Shown piece by piece: positions 16,729 through 26,857 of a stretch of DNA of 64,000 nucleotides (positions are counted from its first letter, which is position 1; every line of letters starts with the position of its first letter). The DNA is from Erythrobacter sp. KY5. GTDB taxonomy: Bacteria > Pseudomonadota > Alphaproteobacteria > Sphingomonadales > Sphingomonadaceae. Location: contig NZ_CP021912.1 of the NCBI RefSeq assembly GCF_003264115.1, forward strand, positions 1,843,001-1,907,000. Direction: 5' to 3'. The translations under genes and the position numbers were made by a program. The notes under the pieces were generated by a model that was not told the DNA's origin, searched no databases, and worked only from the letters and a program-made list of their open reading frames with translations.

Positions 16729-18084
16729 ATGGCTGACCAAGAATACGACTTCGACCTTTTTACAATCGGCATAGGTTCGGGCGGCACGCGTGCCAGCCGT
16801 GTTGCCGCAGCCCATGGCGCGCGCGTTGCAGCAGCAGAGGAGCACCGCGTCGGTGGTACCTGCGTCATTCGCGGATGCGTCCCCAAGAAAATGCTGGTCT
16901 ACGGCGCGCAGTTTGCTGAAGACCTTGAAGACGCGACGCATTTCGGCTGGACCATCGAAGGCAAGAGCTTCGACTGGATCAAGCTGCGCGACCACGTCAT
17001 GAAAGACGTCTCACGCATCGAGAGCGTCTACACCGACACGCTCGACAAGCACGACGTCACCATCTTTCATGAGCGCGCGGAAATTACCGGCGATCATGAA
17101 ATCACGCTCGCAAGCGGCAAGGTGGTTACCGCCAAATACATCCTTATCGCGACTGGCGCGTGGCCGCATGTCCCCGAATTTGAAGGAAGCGAGCACTGCA
17201 TCACCTCGAATGAGGCATTTCACCTCGACGAAATCCCGCCGCGCATATTGATCGCAGGCGGCGGCTACATCGCGAACGAATTTGCGGGCATCTTTAACGA
17301 GTTCGGTTGCAAGGTCGTGGTCGCAAACCGCTCGGACGTGATCTTGCGCCAGTATGATTTCGCCCTGCGCGACCGCCTGATGCAGATTTCGCTGACCAAG
17401 GGCATTGAATTCTGTTTCCATGCGGAATTCGAATACGTGAGGAAAAACGAGGATGGCACCTTCGCGGTCAAGATGACCAATCACGAAGAACGCGAGTTCG
17501 ATCTCGTCATGGCTGCTACTGGACGCGTCCCCAACACAACGGGGCTTGGCCTCGATAATGTCGGTGTCGAACTTGGCGACAGGGGCGAAATCAAGGTCGA
17601 TGAATTTTCGAAGACCAATGTTGATTACATCTACGCCGTTGGCGACGTTACCGACCGGGTGCAGCTGACCCCGGTGGCGATCCGCGAAGGCCAGGCCTTT
17701 GCCGACAGCCTGTTTGGTCCGGGCGAGCCATACAGCGTTGACCACTCATGCATCCCAAGTGCGGTTTTCAGCCATCCGCCGATTTGTTCGGTCGGCCTGA
17801 ATGAACGCGAAGCGAAGGACCAGTACGGCAAGGTTGCGGTTTACACTTCCGACTTCCGCCCGATGAAGAATGTCGTCGCCCAGCGTAATGAGCGCAGTCT
17901 CATCAAGATGATCTGCGATGATGCCAACGGGAAAATTCTCGGCATTCATATGATCGGTCCGGACTCGCCCGAAATCATGCAGGCTGCCGCCGTTGCGGTG
18001 AAAGCGGGCATGACCAAAGCCGATTTCGACGCGACGACCGCCATTCATCCGACCGTGGCCGAGGAACTCGTCCTCCTCAGGTGA
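16729..18084 (+). CDS. gor: Glutathione-disulfide reductase
   Basis: NADPH-dependent FAD enzyme that regenerates reduced glutathione. The redox-active pair is Cys45 and Cys50 in GGTCVIRGCVPKK; the second dinucleotide-binding loop is ILIAGGGYIANEFAGIF, and the C-terminal HPTVAEELV holds the catalytic His. The NADPH-binding loop has VVVANRSD. TAGGAG precedes ATG 16729, giving 451 residues. It is about 100 nt after the SIR2-like gene and ends 3 nt from the convergent FAD oxidoreductase gene. Confidence 0.93.
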   Translation: MADQEYDFDLFTIGIGSGGTRASRVAAAHGARVAAAEEHRVGGTCVIRGCVPKKMLVYGAQFAEDLEDATHFGWTIEGKSFDWIKLRDHVMKDVSRIESVYTDTLDKHDVTIFHERAEITGDHEITLASGKVVTAKYILIATGAWPHVPEFEGSEHCITSNEAFHLDEIPPRILIAGGGYIANEFAGIFNEFGCKVVVANRSDVILRQYDFALRDRLMQISLTKGIEFCFHAEFEYVRKNEDGTFAVKMTNHEEREFDLVMAATGRVPNTTGLGLDNVGVELGDRGEIKVDEFSKTNVDYIYAVGDVTDRVQLTPVAIREGQAFADSLFGPGEPYSVDHSCIPSAVFSHPPICSVGLNEREAKDQYGKVAVYTSDFRPMKNVVAQRNERSLIKMICDDANGKILGIHMIGPDSPEIMQAAAVAVKAGMTKADFDATTAIHPTVAEELVLLR

Positions 18085-18087
18085 GGA

Positions 18088-19221
18088 TCACGCGCCGAGC
18101 CGCGATGGTGCAAAAAGCGAAGGGTTGAGTCCCTTCGCTTCGAGCTCTTCCGGCCAATCTTCGCGCAGGACCAGCAACTCACCAATGCGTGAAAGCGCGG
18201 GCGAGGTCTGGAAACCGGCCCCTCCCTGTCCAGCGCACCAGAAGAAGCCGGGCGCATCTTTCGCGAAGCCGACGACGGGAAGCTCATCGCGAACGAAGCT
18301 TCTGAGCCCAGCCCATGAATGCGAGATCCGGCTGACGGTCAGTTTGGTCGATTGCTCTATGCGCTCGGCAATGGTCGCGATGTCGATCTCTTCCGGCGCC
18401 GCATCGCATGGCGCGCTGGCACCTTCATCCATGGGCGAGGCGAGCAATTGACCTGTGCCTTCGGGAAGCATGTAAAATCCGTCGCCCACGGTCTTGACAA
18501 AGGGCCATTGCGACAGATCGGTGCCGTGAGGGCCGGGGAATGAGATTACGGTTCGGCGGCGCGGTTCGATCCCGATGGGACTTGCACCCGCCATGTTCGC
18601 AATCTCGTCCGCCCATGCACCCGCGGCGTTGACGAGAATGCGCGATGTGAAGGTGCTCGCGGCGGTGTCGATCACCCAGTCTTCACCGGATCGCGCAATG
18701 GAGTTTACGCTGGCACCCAGGTTCAGCTCTCCGCCCATCGCCCGAATATCTCGAGCGTGCCCCTGAAGTATCGCATCCGCATCCAATTTCAGTGCGCCGC
18801 GATCGAGAATGGCGGAGTAACAATAGTCAGGTCCAGTTCTGAGAGCGGGCGCGTATCGAACGGCCTCACCACCTGACATTCGTACATAATCGCATCCGAA
18901 TGCACGGTGGACATCTTCGAGAGCATCGAGCCTCGGGACCTCGCGTTGTGAGGCGATGTGGAGGGCAGGGTGCACTTCGGCTGGCGCTGCGCGGTCGTCT
19001 GCCGGACGGGCCTTGAGGTCATCAAGACTTAGCGCCGTGAGTGTGCGAACAACGCGTTCGCCCAAACCGAAATGCGCGAATGCGACGCTGCGTCCCGAAG
19101 CGTGATAGCCGGGCGCGCTCTCCCCCTCGATAACCGCAACGCTGGCCCGATGCGCAAGCCTTGCTGCGAGCGAAAGACCCGCAATGCCGGCCCCGATCAC
19201 ACAGATGTCGAACCTTTTCAT
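18088..19221 (-). CDS. FAD-dependent oxidoreductase, D-amino-acid oxidase family
   Basis: The N-terminus has the FAD-binding GxGxxG loop (VIGAGIAGLSLAARL) followed by an acidic end of strand 2 (VAVIEGE) and the SGRSVAF motif seen in glycine oxidase and sarcosine oxidase relatives. A second nucleotide-contacting strand is ILVNAAGAWADEIA, and the C-terminus has FFWCAGQGGAGFQTSPA. It should oxidise an amine or hydroxy acid; the substrate is not evident. ATG 19221 (MKRFDICVIG) is the natural start for 377 residues. It converges on gor with a 3-nt gap. Confidence 0.88.
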   Translation of the reverse strand: MKRFDICVIGAGIAGLSLAARLAHRASVAVIEGESAPGYHASGRSVAFAHFGLGERVVRTLTALSLDDLKARPADDRAAPAEVHPALHIASQREVPRLDALEDVHRAFGCDYVRMSGGEAVRYAPALRTGPDYCYSAILDRGALKLDADAILQGHARDIRAMGGELNLGASVNSIARSGEDWVIDTAASTFTSRILVNAAGAWADEIANMAGASPIGIEPRRRTVISFPGPHGTDLSQWPFVKTVGDGFYMLPEGTGQLLASPMDEGASAPCDAAPEEIDIATIAERIEQSTKLTVSRISHSWAGLRSFVRDELPVVGFAKDAPGFFWCAGQGGAGFQTSPALSRIGELLVLREDWPEELEAKGLNPSLFAPSRLGA

Positions 19222-19296
19222 AAGGCTGAGCAAAGTTGCGAGTTGAAACGCATGTGACTACCCTTGCGAAAGAACAGAACAGGGAGAGCATTCGCC

Positions 19297-20322
19297 GTGA
19301 CTAAGACTGTACTCGTAACCGGGGGAACCGGCTACATCGCAGGCGAATTGATCCGCCAGTTGCTGGCGCGCGACTGGACCGTTCATACGACTGTGCGCAA
19401 CAAGGCAAGGAGCGAGGCGAAGCTGCGCCAGCGTCTTAGCGATCCGGACGAAACCAGGGTCAAAGTGTTCGAAGCTGAACTTATGTCCGATGACGGCTGG
19501 GCAGAGGCGATCGCCGGATGTTCACATGTCGCGCATGTCGCATCGCCAATCGCCGCATCGACCCCGAAGGACGAAAACGAGATGATCGTGCCTGCTCGCG
19601 AAGGAACATTGCGCGCCCTTCGCTTTGCCAAGGAAGCGGGGGTCAAGCGCTTCGTCCAGACCAGCTCGATGGCAGCGGTAGCCTATGGCCGCAATGAAAA
19701 GGAATACACGGTCAGTGAAGCCGACTGGACCGACATCACGCACCCGGACATTTATCCTTACATCAAATCAAAAACGATCGCGGAACGCGCCGCGCGCGAC
19801 TGGGTGACGGAGCATGGCGGCGATATGGAGTTCGTCTCGGTCAATCCCTCGATGGTGCTTGGCCCTGTCGATGATCCCGATTTCAGCCCCTCGGTAGAGG
19901 CAGTGCGACAATTGCTCTCTGGCGAAGTTCCGATGGCGCCGGACTTGGGCTTTGCCATCGTCGACACCCGCGACACGGCGGAGCTACACGTCAAATGCCT
20001 TGAGGAGCCGGGGCTGGGTGGAGAGCGTTTTCTGGCTGCTGGCCGCTTCTACAAATTCATCGATGTCGCGAGAATGCTCAAGGAAGGATTGCCTGCCAAG
20101 CACACGAAGAAGGTGCCGACCAAGGTCATGCCCAACTTCCTCGTCCACATTCTGAGCCTGTTCAATGAAGGCGTCCGTTCCATCAAGAGTGAGCTTGGCA
20201 AGAGCCGTCACTGCGATGTCAGCCATACGAAGGAACGGCTTCGATGGGAGACGCGGCCAGCCCAAGAAAGCGTGATCGACTGCGCGAAGAGCCTGATTGA
20301 GCATGGGGTGGTGAAAGTGTGA
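19297..20322 (+). CDS. NAD-dependent reductase, dihydroflavonol 4-reductase-like (extended SDR)
   Basis: Extended short-chain dehydrogenase: VLVTGGTGYIAGELIRQLL is the cofactor loop, VAHVASPI follows the usual third strand, and the catalytic Ser-Tyr-Lys set is in FVQTSSMAAV and YPYIKSK. The form matches aldehyde/dihydroflavonol reductases that reduce carbonyls with NADPH. GTG 19297 is chosen because AGGGAGAG lies ~9 nt upstream and it brings the nucleotide loop to residue 5; length 341. It precedes the propionyl-CoA cluster by 93 nt, with a small hairpin at 20354-20371 in the gap, so is likely separate. Confidence 0.87.
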   Translation: MTKTVLVTGGTGYIAGELIRQLLARDWTVHTTVRNKARSEAKLRQRLSDPDETRVKVFEAELMSDDGWAEAIAGCSHVAHVASPIAASTPKDENEMIVPAREGTLRALRFAKEAGVKRFVQTSSMAAVAYGRNEKEYTVSEADWTDITHPDIYPYIKSKTIAERAARDWVTEHGGDMEFVSVNPSMVLGPVDDPDFSPSVEAVRQLLSGEVPMAPDLGFAIVDTRDTAELHVKCLEEPGLGGERFLAAGRFYKFIDVARMLKEGLPAKHTKKVPTKVMPNFLVHILSLFNEGVRSIKSELGKSRHCDVSHTKERLRWETRPAQESVIDCAKSLIEHGVVKV

Positions 20323-20415
20323 ACGTTCCGCTTCGTTGCTGAACGATTGACGCTGCCGCGTCGCTGCGGCAACGACCCACCACAAATCCAATAACACACC
20401 AGGGACAGGCCTCGA

Positions 20416-21948
20416 ATGTCAGCCAATATCGCCGAAATGGAACGCCGCCGTGAAGCTGCCCGGATGGGCGGCGGGCAAAAGCGGATCGATGCGCAGCACG
20501 CCAAGGGTAAGCTCACCGCGCGCGAACGGCTCGACGTGCTGCTCGACGAAAACAGCTTCGAAGAAATCGACACCTATGTCGAACACGATTGCGTCGACTT
20601 CGGCATGGAAAGCCAGAAGATTCCGGGCGACGGCGTTGTCACCGGATCGGGCACGATCAACGGGCGGCTGGTTTACGTTTTCAGCCAGGATTTCACGGTC
20701 TTCGGCGGATCGCTGTCGAAACGCCATGCGGAGAAAATCTGCAAGGTGATGGACACCGCGATGAAGGTCGGCGCACCGGTCATCGGCCTCAACGATTCCG
20801 GCGGCGCGCGCATTCAGGAAGGCGTGGCGTCGCTGGGCGGTTATGCCGAGGTTTTCCAGCGCAATGTCCTCGCATCGGGCGTCATTCCGCAGATCAGCCT
20901 TATTATGGGGCCTTGTGCGGGCGGAGCGGTTTACAGCCCCGCGATGACCGACTTCATCTTCATGGTGAAGGACAGCTCCTACATGTTCGTCACCGGCCCC
21001 GAAGTGGTAAAGACCGTCACCAATGAAGAGGTGACGCAAGAGGAATTGGGCGGCGCGATCACTCACACCACCAAGACGAGCGTTGCCGACATAGCGTATG
21101 AAAACGACATTGAGACGCTGCTCGCGACGCGCGATTTCTTCAACTACCTGCCGCTGTCGAACCGCGAGGAAGTGCCCGAGCTTCCTACGAACGATCCGTG
21201 GGACCGCGAGGAGCCGAGCCTCGACACGATCATCCCCGACAACGCCAACCAGCCCTATGATATGCACGAGGTGATCCGGAAAACGCTGGACGAGGGCGAT
21301 TTCTTCGAGATCCAGCCAGCGCACGCCGCGAATATCATCTGCGGCTTTGGCCGGGTCGAGGGGCGCACGGTCGGCGTGGTCGCGAACCAGCCGATGGTGC
21401 TCGCGGGCGTGCTCGATATTGCTTCTTCCAAGAAGGCCGCGCGCTTTGTGCGCTTCTGCGATGCGTTCGAGATTCCGATTGTGACCTTCGTCGACGTCCC
21501 CGGCTTCCTGCCCGGCACCGCGCAGGAGCTGGGCGGCATCATCAAGCACGGCGCAAAACTGCTCTTCGCCTATGCCGAGGCGACCGTGCCCAAGATCACC
21601 GTCATCACCCGCAAGGCCTATGGCGGCGCCTACGACGTGATGGCGTCAAAGCACCTTCGCGGCGATTTGAACTACGCTTGGCCCACGGCTGAGATCGCGG
21701 TGATGGGCGCGAAGGGCGCGGTGGAAATCATCTTCCGCCAGGACCGTGACGATCCGGAAAAGATCGCCGAGAAAACAGCGGAATATGAGGAGCGGTTCGC
21801 GAACCCGTTCGTGGCGGCGAGCCGTGGCTATATTGACGAGGTGATCCACCCGCATGCGACCCGGCGTAGGGTCGCGCTGGGGCTAAGGAAGCTGCGGACG
21901 AAGCAGCTTGAGAATCCTTGGAAGAAGCATGACAATATTCCGTTGTGA
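20416..21948 (+). CDS. pccB: Propionyl-CoA carboxylase beta chain
   Basis: Carboxyltransferase subunit that transfers CO2 from biotin to propionyl-CoA to form methylmalonyl-CoA. The acyl-CoA pocket is shown by [20 protein letters not shown] and the oxyanion-forming [16 protein letters not shown]; the C-terminal domain has [14 protein letters not shown] and [10 protein letters not shown]. At 510 residues it fits PccB, and the pccA, epimerase and mutase genes in the same cluster support propionyl-CoA rather than another acyl-CoA. The stop overlaps the start of a small membrane protein. Confidence 0.94.
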   Translation: MSANIAEMERRREAARMGGGQKRIDAQHAKGKLTARERLDVLLDENSFEEIDTYVEHDCVDFGMESQKIPGDGVVTGSGTINGRLVYVFSQDFTVFGGSLSKRHAEKICKVMDTAMKVGAPVIGLNDSGGARIQEGVASLGGYAEVFQRNVLASGVIPQISLIMGPCAGGAVYSPAMTDFIFMVKDSSYMFVTGPEVVKTVTNEEVTQEELGGAITHTTKTSVADIAYENDIETLLATRDFFNYLPLSNREEVPELPTNDPWDREEPSLDTIIPDNANQPYDMHEVIRKTLDEGDFFEIQPAHAANIICGFGRVEGRTVGVVANQPMVLAGVLDIASSKKAARFVRFCDAFEIPIVTFVDVPGFLPGTAQELGGIIKHGAKLLFAYAEATVPKITVITRKAYGGAYDVMASKHLRGDLNYAWPTAEIAVMGAKGAVEIIFRQDRDDPEKIAEKTAEYEERFANPFVAASRGYIDEVIHPHATRRRVALGLRKLRTKQLENPWKKHDNIPL

Positions 21949-22223
21949 CCATGGAATTGGTCTTTATCCTTCTTCCAGCGCTCGCGGGATTCCTTGGGCT
22001 TTGGCAGTGCTTCAGAGGCTGGCAGACTGGAAAAATGTTCGCTTTCGATCCGGGCGGATCGGCGACAGGCTTGTCGCGTCGAGATGGGGTCGTTTTTGTA
22101 TTTGGCTGGTGGATTACGCTGATAGTCAGCCTCGCCGCATTGGCTTTCGCATTTGCAGCGACCTTGCAGCAGGTTGGTGAGGGCGAAGCGTGCGAAGCGA
22201 ACTGTAGCGAGGCCGAGACTTAA
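21945..22223 (+). CDS. Small membrane protein, unknown
   Basis: 92 residues with two hydrophobic spans (about 5-20, [17 protein letters not shown]; and about 50-72, [19 protein letters not shown]) separated by a basic, Gly-rich loop, and an acidic tail with two cysteines. GTG at 21945 overlaps the pccB stop as GTGA, a sign of translational coupling; ATG 21951 is the alternative. I recognise no family. Its place between pccB and the epimerase suggests a link to the pathway only by location. Confidence 0.6.
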   Translation: MTMELVFILLPALAGFLGLWQCFRGWQTGKMFAFDPGGSATGLSRRDGVVFVFGWWITLIVSLAALAFAFAATLQQVGEGEACEANCSEAET

Positions 22224-22244
22224 TCGATCTGAGCCGCACGGAAC

Positions 22245-22312
22245 GAAGTGTTCACCTCGGCGAAGGCCGGAGTCCAAACATTGATGTCGCAGGCTGGATT
22301 CCAGCCGTCGCA
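22245..22312. repeat. Possible degenerate REP-like palindromic element
   Basis: The gap before the epimerase holds a GGCTGG-ATT-CCAGCC palindrome at 22292-22306 and, read on the minus strand, a GGACTCCGGCCTTCGCCG stretch. This pairing of CCAGCC and CCGGCC/TTCGCCG units is typical of dispersed palindromic repeats in proteobacteria. Only one copy is seen in this window. Confidence 0.35.
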
Positions 22313-22330
22313 TGAATTACGAGATAAAGC

Positions 22331-22780
22331 ATGAAACTAGGCCGCCTCAACCATATCGGCATCGCCACCCCCTCCATCACCGACTCCATCGCGCATTACC
22401 GCGATACGCTCGGCGCGACGCATATTCACGAGCCCTTCGACCTGCCCGAGCAGGGCGTAAAGGTCTGCTTCGTCGACACGCCCACCGACAGCGGGATGAA
22501 CGGCACGCAGCTCGAGCTCATCGAACCACTCGGACCCGACAGCGCGATCAACAACTTCCTCGCCAAGAACCCGCTGGGCGGGCAGCATCATGTCTGTTTC
22601 GAAGTGCCCGATATCGAGGAAGCGCGCGCCGAATTCGAGTGCTTGGGCAAACGCATCCTCGGCCCCACGCGCATCGGGGCGCATGGCACTCCGATCTTCT
22701 TCCTGCATCCCAAGGATATGCAGGGCATGCTCACCGAGATCATGGAAACACCCAAGGAAGGCGCGCACTGGTCTAACTGA
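22331..22780 (+). CDS. mce: Methylmalonyl-CoA epimerase
   Basis: Converts (S)- to (R)-methylmalonyl-CoA so that the mutase can use it. Two vicinal-oxygen-chelate modules are present, with metal ligands in LNHIGIATPS, QLELIEPL, HHVCFEV and LTEIMETP, and the catalytic glutamates within them. The 149-residue length is normal. It sits between pccB and the mutase, giving the correct pathway order. Confidence 0.93.
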   Translation: MKLGRLNHIGIATPSITDSIAHYRDTLGATHIHEPFDLPEQGVKVCFVDTPTDSGMNGTQLELIEPLGPDSAINNFLAKNPLGGQHHVCFEVPDIEEARAEFECLGKRILGPTRIGAHGTPIFFLHPKDMQGMLTEIMETPKEGAHWSN

Positions 22781-22894
22781 TGTGACCTGACGCGCGATTG
22801 CCTAAGCGCGTCGTAGCGGACTTGTCTCAAGCGCTACGTTTGGGCAAAGCGTTGCCAATCGAAACGCAAACCAATGCGCTTGGGAGAGAGACAA

Positions 22895-23668
22895 GTGACC
22901 TATGAAACCATCCGCGTCGAAGCTGACGGCCCGCTAACCACGATCACGCTCAACCGTCCTGAACGCCTCAACGCCATGCCGCCGCAGATGGCGGACGAGA
23001 TCACGCAGGTGTTCTATGACTTGGGTGACGCGCGCTGCGTGCTGATCACGGGCGAGGGGAAAGGTTTCTGCTCTGGCGCGGACCTGTCGGCCCGGTCGAG
23101 CGATTCCAAGGGCGGTAGCCACGAGGCGCTGCTTCATCATTACAACCCTGCGATCAACCAGCTGCTGCGCGCCGATGTTCCCGTGATCTGCGCGGTCAAC
23201 GGACCGGCGGCTGGCGTCGGGTGCTCGCTCGCACTCGCAGCGGACTTCACGATTGCGAGCAAGAGTGCCTATTTCCTTCAGGCTTTCGTCAATATCGGCC
23301 TTGTGCCCGATGGGGGCTCAACCTGGATGCTCGCCCGCGCCATTGGCCGCGCGCGCGCGACCCGGATGATGATGCTGGGCGAAAAGATCAGCGGGGGCGA
23401 GGCAGAGGAATGGGGCCTCATCTACAAATGCGTTGATGACGAACTGCTGATGGACGAAGCGCGCGCGCTCGCCGATAAGCTCGCCAATGGCCCGACCGTT
23501 TCCTATCGCCAGATCAAGCGTAACATCATGACCGCGCTCGATGGCGGGGTGAACGATGTGCTCCTCGCCGAAGCGGAAGCGCAGCGCATCGCCGGGGCCT
23601 CCGACGATGCGAGGGAAGGCGGCATGGCGTTCCTTGAAAAGCGCAAGGCTGTTTTCAAAGGCGCCTGA
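22895..23668 (+). CDS. Enoyl-CoA hydratase/isomerase family protein (PaaG-like)
   Basis: Crotonase fold: residues ~10-60 with LNRPERLNAM, an oxyanion loop in GKGFCSGADLS and GPAAGVGCSLALAADF. In place of the hydratase-type second Glu, the sequence reads GLVPDGGSTWML, with Asp as in PaaG-type isomerases, so simple enoyl-CoA hydration is less certain. GGGAGAGAG precedes GTG 22895, giving 257 residues. It lies between the epimerase and the mutase; its substrate in this cluster is unknown. Confidence 0.85.
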   Translation: MTYETIRVEADGPLTTITLNRPERLNAMPPQMADEITQVFYDLGDARCVLITGEGKGFCSGADLSARSSDSKGGSHEALLHHYNPAINQLLRADVPVICAVNGPAAGVGCSLALAADFTIASKSAYFLQAFVNIGLVPDGGSTWMLARAIGRARATRMMMLGEKISGGEAEEWGLIYKCVDDELLMDEARALADKLANGPTVSYRQIKRNIMTALDGGVNDVLLAEAEAQRIAGASDDAREGGMAFLEKRKAVFKGA

Positions 23669-23753
23669 GCTTTCCTTCTGACCGCTTTTCCTTTCCTGTC
23701 GCTCTCATCACACCAGCTTTCGTTGGCGTGTTGTTTGTGCTTAGAGATCACGC

Positions 23754-26015
23754 ATGACTGACACGAACGACTTGCCGCCGACCCCCGCCGACTGGAAGGC
23801 TCTCGCTGACAAAGAAAGCAAGGGCCGTGACCTCACCTGGCAAACGCCAGAAGGCTTCGAGATCAAGCCGCTTTACACCGCTGAAGACCATGTGGACTTC
23901 GATCCTGGCCTGCCCGGCTTTGCTCCGTTCACGCGCGGAGTAAAGGCAAGCATGTATGCGGGTCGCCCGTGGACGATCCGGCAATATGCGGGCTTTTCGA
24001 CTGCCGAGGAATCGAACGCATTCTACCGCCGCAACCTTGCCATGGGGCAGAAAGGGCTGAGCGTTGCCTTCGATCTCGCCACGCACCGTGGCTATGACAG
24101 CGACCATCCGCGCGTTGTCGGCGATGTCGGAAAGGCCGGCGTTGCGATTGACACGGTCGCGGACATGGAAATCCTGTTCGATCAGATTCCGCTCGACACC
24201 ATGAGCGTGTCGATGACCATGAATGGCGCGGTGATCCCGGTGCTCGCGTTCTACATCGTCTCGGCAGAGCGTTCCGGCGTCTCTCAGGACAAGCTTTCGG
24301 GGACCATCCAGAACGACATCCTCAAGGAGTTCATGGTCCGCAACACATATATCTATCCGCCCGAACCGAGCATGCGGATTGTTTCTGACATCATCGCATA
24401 TACCTCGGCCAACATGCCGAAATTCAACAGCATTTCAATCTCGGGCTATCACATGCACGAGGCCGGAGCGACGGCGGTTCAGGAGCTTGCCTTCACGATT
24501 GCTGATGGCAAGGAATATGCCGTGCGCGCGATGGAAACGGGGCTCGATATTGATGCCTTCGCCGGGCGCCTATCTTTCTTCTTCGGCATCGGAATGAACT
24601 TCTTCATGGAGATCGCCAAGCTGCGCGCTGCGCGTACGCTCTGGTACCGCGTGATGGACGGGCTTGGCGCAAAGAGCGAGCGTTCCAAGATGCTCCGCAC
24701 GCACTGCCAGACGAGCGGTGTATCGCTGCAGGAGCAGGACCCCTACAACAACGTGATCCGCACCACGATCGAAGCAATGGCAGCAACTTTGGGCGGCACG
24801 CAGAGCCTGCACACCAACGCTCTCGATGAAGCCATCGCGCTCCCCACCGACTTCTCCGCGCGCATTGCGCGCAACACGCAGCTGGTGCTCCAGGAGGAAA
24901 GCGGGATTACCAATGTCGTCGATCCGCTGGGCGGCTCGCATTACATCGAGGCGTTGACCGCGACGCTGGTCGAGGAAGCGGAGAAGCTGATCGCCGTGGT
25001 CGATGAGGCAGGCGGGATGACCGCTTATGTTGCGACCGGTGCTCCCAAGGCGGCTATCGAACGCGCCGCCGCGGAAAAGCAGACCATGGTCGATCAGGGC
25101 CAAACCGTAATCGTCGGCGTCAACAAGTATCGTAAGGACGAAGAAGACCCGATTGACACGCTCGACATCGACAACGCGAAGGTGCGCAAGAGCCAGATTG
25201 CGCGGATCGAGAAAGTGCGCGCTGGCCGCGATGAGGCAGCTTGTCAGGCCGCGCTCACAGCGCTGACCGAGGCGGCTCAGACTGATCCGGTCGCAGCACG
25301 TGCAGCGCTGGGTGACGGGCGTGACGAGCGGGGCATTCCGCTGCCTCCCTCCAGGATCGCCGAAATGGAAGCCAAGGGCGAAGTGAACTTGCTCGCCAAG
25401 GCTGTCGAGGCCGCGCGCGCCGATGCCACTTTGGGCGAAATTTCAATGGCGATGGAAAAGGCTTTCGGCCGCCACGATGCGACGCCAAAGCCGGTCAGCG
25501 GCGTTTACAAGAGCGCCTACGAATTCGACCGCCGTTGGGCGCAGGTGACCGATGGTGTCGATGCGGTTGAGCGCAGGCTGGGCCGCAAGCCGAAAATAAT
25601 GGTCGCGAAGATGGGTCAGGACGGCCACGATCGCGGCGCGAATGTGATCGCCAGCGCGTTCACCGACATGGGTTTCGAGGTGATCTCCGGCCCGCTGTTC
25701 CAGACACCTGAAGAAACGCGCGACATGGCGCTTGCAGCCAATGTCGACGTGATCGGAGCGTCGAGCCTTGCCGCAGGACACAAGACGCTGATCCCAGAGC
25801 TGATCCGCTTGCTAAGGGATGCCGGACGCGGCGACATCAAGGTCACCGCCGGCGGCGTAATCCCGCCGCAAGATTACGACTTCCTGCGCGAGGCGGGGGT
25901 GCAAGGCATCTACGGTCCCGGCTCAAACGTGGTCGAATGTGCGGCGGACATTCTCACACTGCTCGGCCACAACATGCCGCCACTTGGCGAAGGGCTTGAT
26001 GAGGCGGCGGAGTGA
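23754..26015 (+). CDS. scpA: Methylmalonyl-CoA mutase
   Basis: Adenosylcobalamin enzyme that isomerises (R)-methylmalonyl-CoA to succinyl-CoA. The N-terminal barrel contains the [15 protein letters not shown] signature, and the C-terminal cobalamin domain has GQDGHDRGA with His625 as the lower cobalt ligand. It is a single 753-residue chain, as in homodimeric bacterial enzymes. No MeaB-type chaperone is in the window. The esterase start overlaps its stop (GTGA). Confidence 0.96.
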   Translation: MTDTNDLPPTPADWKALADKESKGRDLTWQTPEGFEIKPLYTAEDHVDFDPGLPGFAPFTRGVKASMYAGRPWTIRQYAGFSTAEESNAFYRRNLAMGQKGLSVAFDLATHRGYDSDHPRVVGDVGKAGVAIDTVADMEILFDQIPLDTMSVSMTMNGAVIPVLAFYIVSAERSGVSQDKLSGTIQNDILKEFMVRNTYIYPPEPSMRIVSDIIAYTSANMPKFNSISISGYHMHEAGATAVQELAFTIADGKEYAVRAMETGLDIDAFAGRLSFFFGIGMNFFMEIAKLRAARTLWYRVMDGLGAKSERSKMLRTHCQTSGVSLQEQDPYNNVIRTTIEAMAATLGGTQSLHTNALDEAIALPTDFSARIARNTQLVLQEESGITNVVDPLGGSHYIEALTATLVEEAEKLIAVVDEAGGMTAYVATGAPKAAIERAAAEKQTMVDQGQTVIVGVNKYRKDEEDPIDTLDIDNAKVRKSQIARIEKVRAGRDEAACQAALTALTEAAQTDPVAARAALGDGRDERGIPLPPSRIAEMEAKGEVNLLAKAVEAARADATLGEISMAMEKAFGRHDATPKPVSGVYKSAYEFDRRWAQVTDGVDAVERRLGRKPKIMVAKMGQDGHDRGANVIASAFTDMGFEVISGPLFQTPEETRDMALAANVDVIGASSLAAGHKTLIPELIRLLRDAGRGDIKVTAGGVIPPQDYDFLREAGVQGIYGPGSNVVECAADILTLLGHNMPPLGEGLDEAAE

Positions 26016-26857
26016 GACTTTCGCGTTTTGCGGCATTCGCCGCGCTGGTACTCGCTGGTCCGCTCATCGCCGAGGAGCCATCGCCCATCTCGCTGGGCGA
26101 AGCTCATGTCGTTACCACTCACGATTCTGAACGCCGCATCAACGTGCTGCTGCCGCTCGACTACGAAGAGAGCGACAACGCATATCCGCTAGTGTTCGTT
26201 CTGGACGGGGGCGAGGCTCAGGATATCTATCTTGCGCACGGAATTCACACCTGGAACCAGCTTTGGGGACGCAGCCAGCCGGCCATCATCATCGGGGTTG
26301 AGACTGTGGACCGCCAGCGCGAATTGCTACCGCCCAGCGCTTCGCCTCAGGAGCGGGAGCGTTATCCGACCGCAGGCGAGGCTGACGCTTTTCGTCAATG
26401 GCTGATCGACGATGTCATGCCCATGGTTCGTGCTCGCTACCGCGAAAACGGTACCGCGATCCTTGTTGGCGAAAGCGCTGCAGGACATTTTGTTGCCGAA
26501 ACATGGATGACGCGTCCTGAAGCATTCGACGCATACGCGGCGCTTTCACCGAGCTTGCAGTGGGACAATCAAAGCCTCTCGCGTAAGCTTTCCGGTGAGC
26601 CTCCTATTATGCGCCCTCCGCTTTTCCTTTCGCTCGCCGATGAAGGCGGCGCGACAGAAGAAGGCGCACTGCGGTTCGTGAACGCTGCGGGCGATGCTGT
26701 TTGCTTCGCCGACCGCCGGAGCAGCCACGTGCGCCACGCCAATACGATGCATCAGCTGCTGGCCGATGCGCTGCAATTCCTGTTACCGACCGATGCCGAC
26801 TGGCTCGAGGAATATGGCTTCGTTGTCGAATGCAGCGAAGTGGGAGAAACTAAATGA
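26012..26857 (+). CDS. Exported alpha/beta hydrolase (esterase family)
   Basis: 281 residues with a signal peptide ([15 protein letters not shown], cleavage near residue 20). The fold is that of the esterase D/enterochelin-esterase group: [19 protein letters not shown], and the nucleophile elbow GESAAG with Ser in the middle. An LSPSLQWDN stretch follows as in these enzymes. Its overlap with the mutase stop and with bioB's ATG (ATGA) shows tight coupling, though why an exported esterase is in a CoA pathway cluster is not clear. Confidence 0.82.
   Translation: MRLSRFAAFAALVLAGPLIAEEPSPISLGEAHVVTTHDSERRINVLLPLDYEESDNAYPLVFVLDGGEAQDIYLAHGIHTWNQLWGRSQPAIIIGVETVDRQRELLPPSASPQERERYPTAGEADAFRQWLIDDVMPMVRARYRENGTAILVGESAAGHFVAETWMTRPEAFDAYAALSPSLQWDNQSLSRKLSGEPPIMRPPLFLSLADEGGATEEGALRFVNAAGDAVCFADRRSSHVRHANTMHQLLADALQFLLPTDADWLEEYGFVVECSEVGETK

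Noticed and set aside
19264..19296. GAACAGAAC as an SOS-like box
   Set aside because: Spacing does not fit the alphaproteobacterial LexA half-site arrangement.
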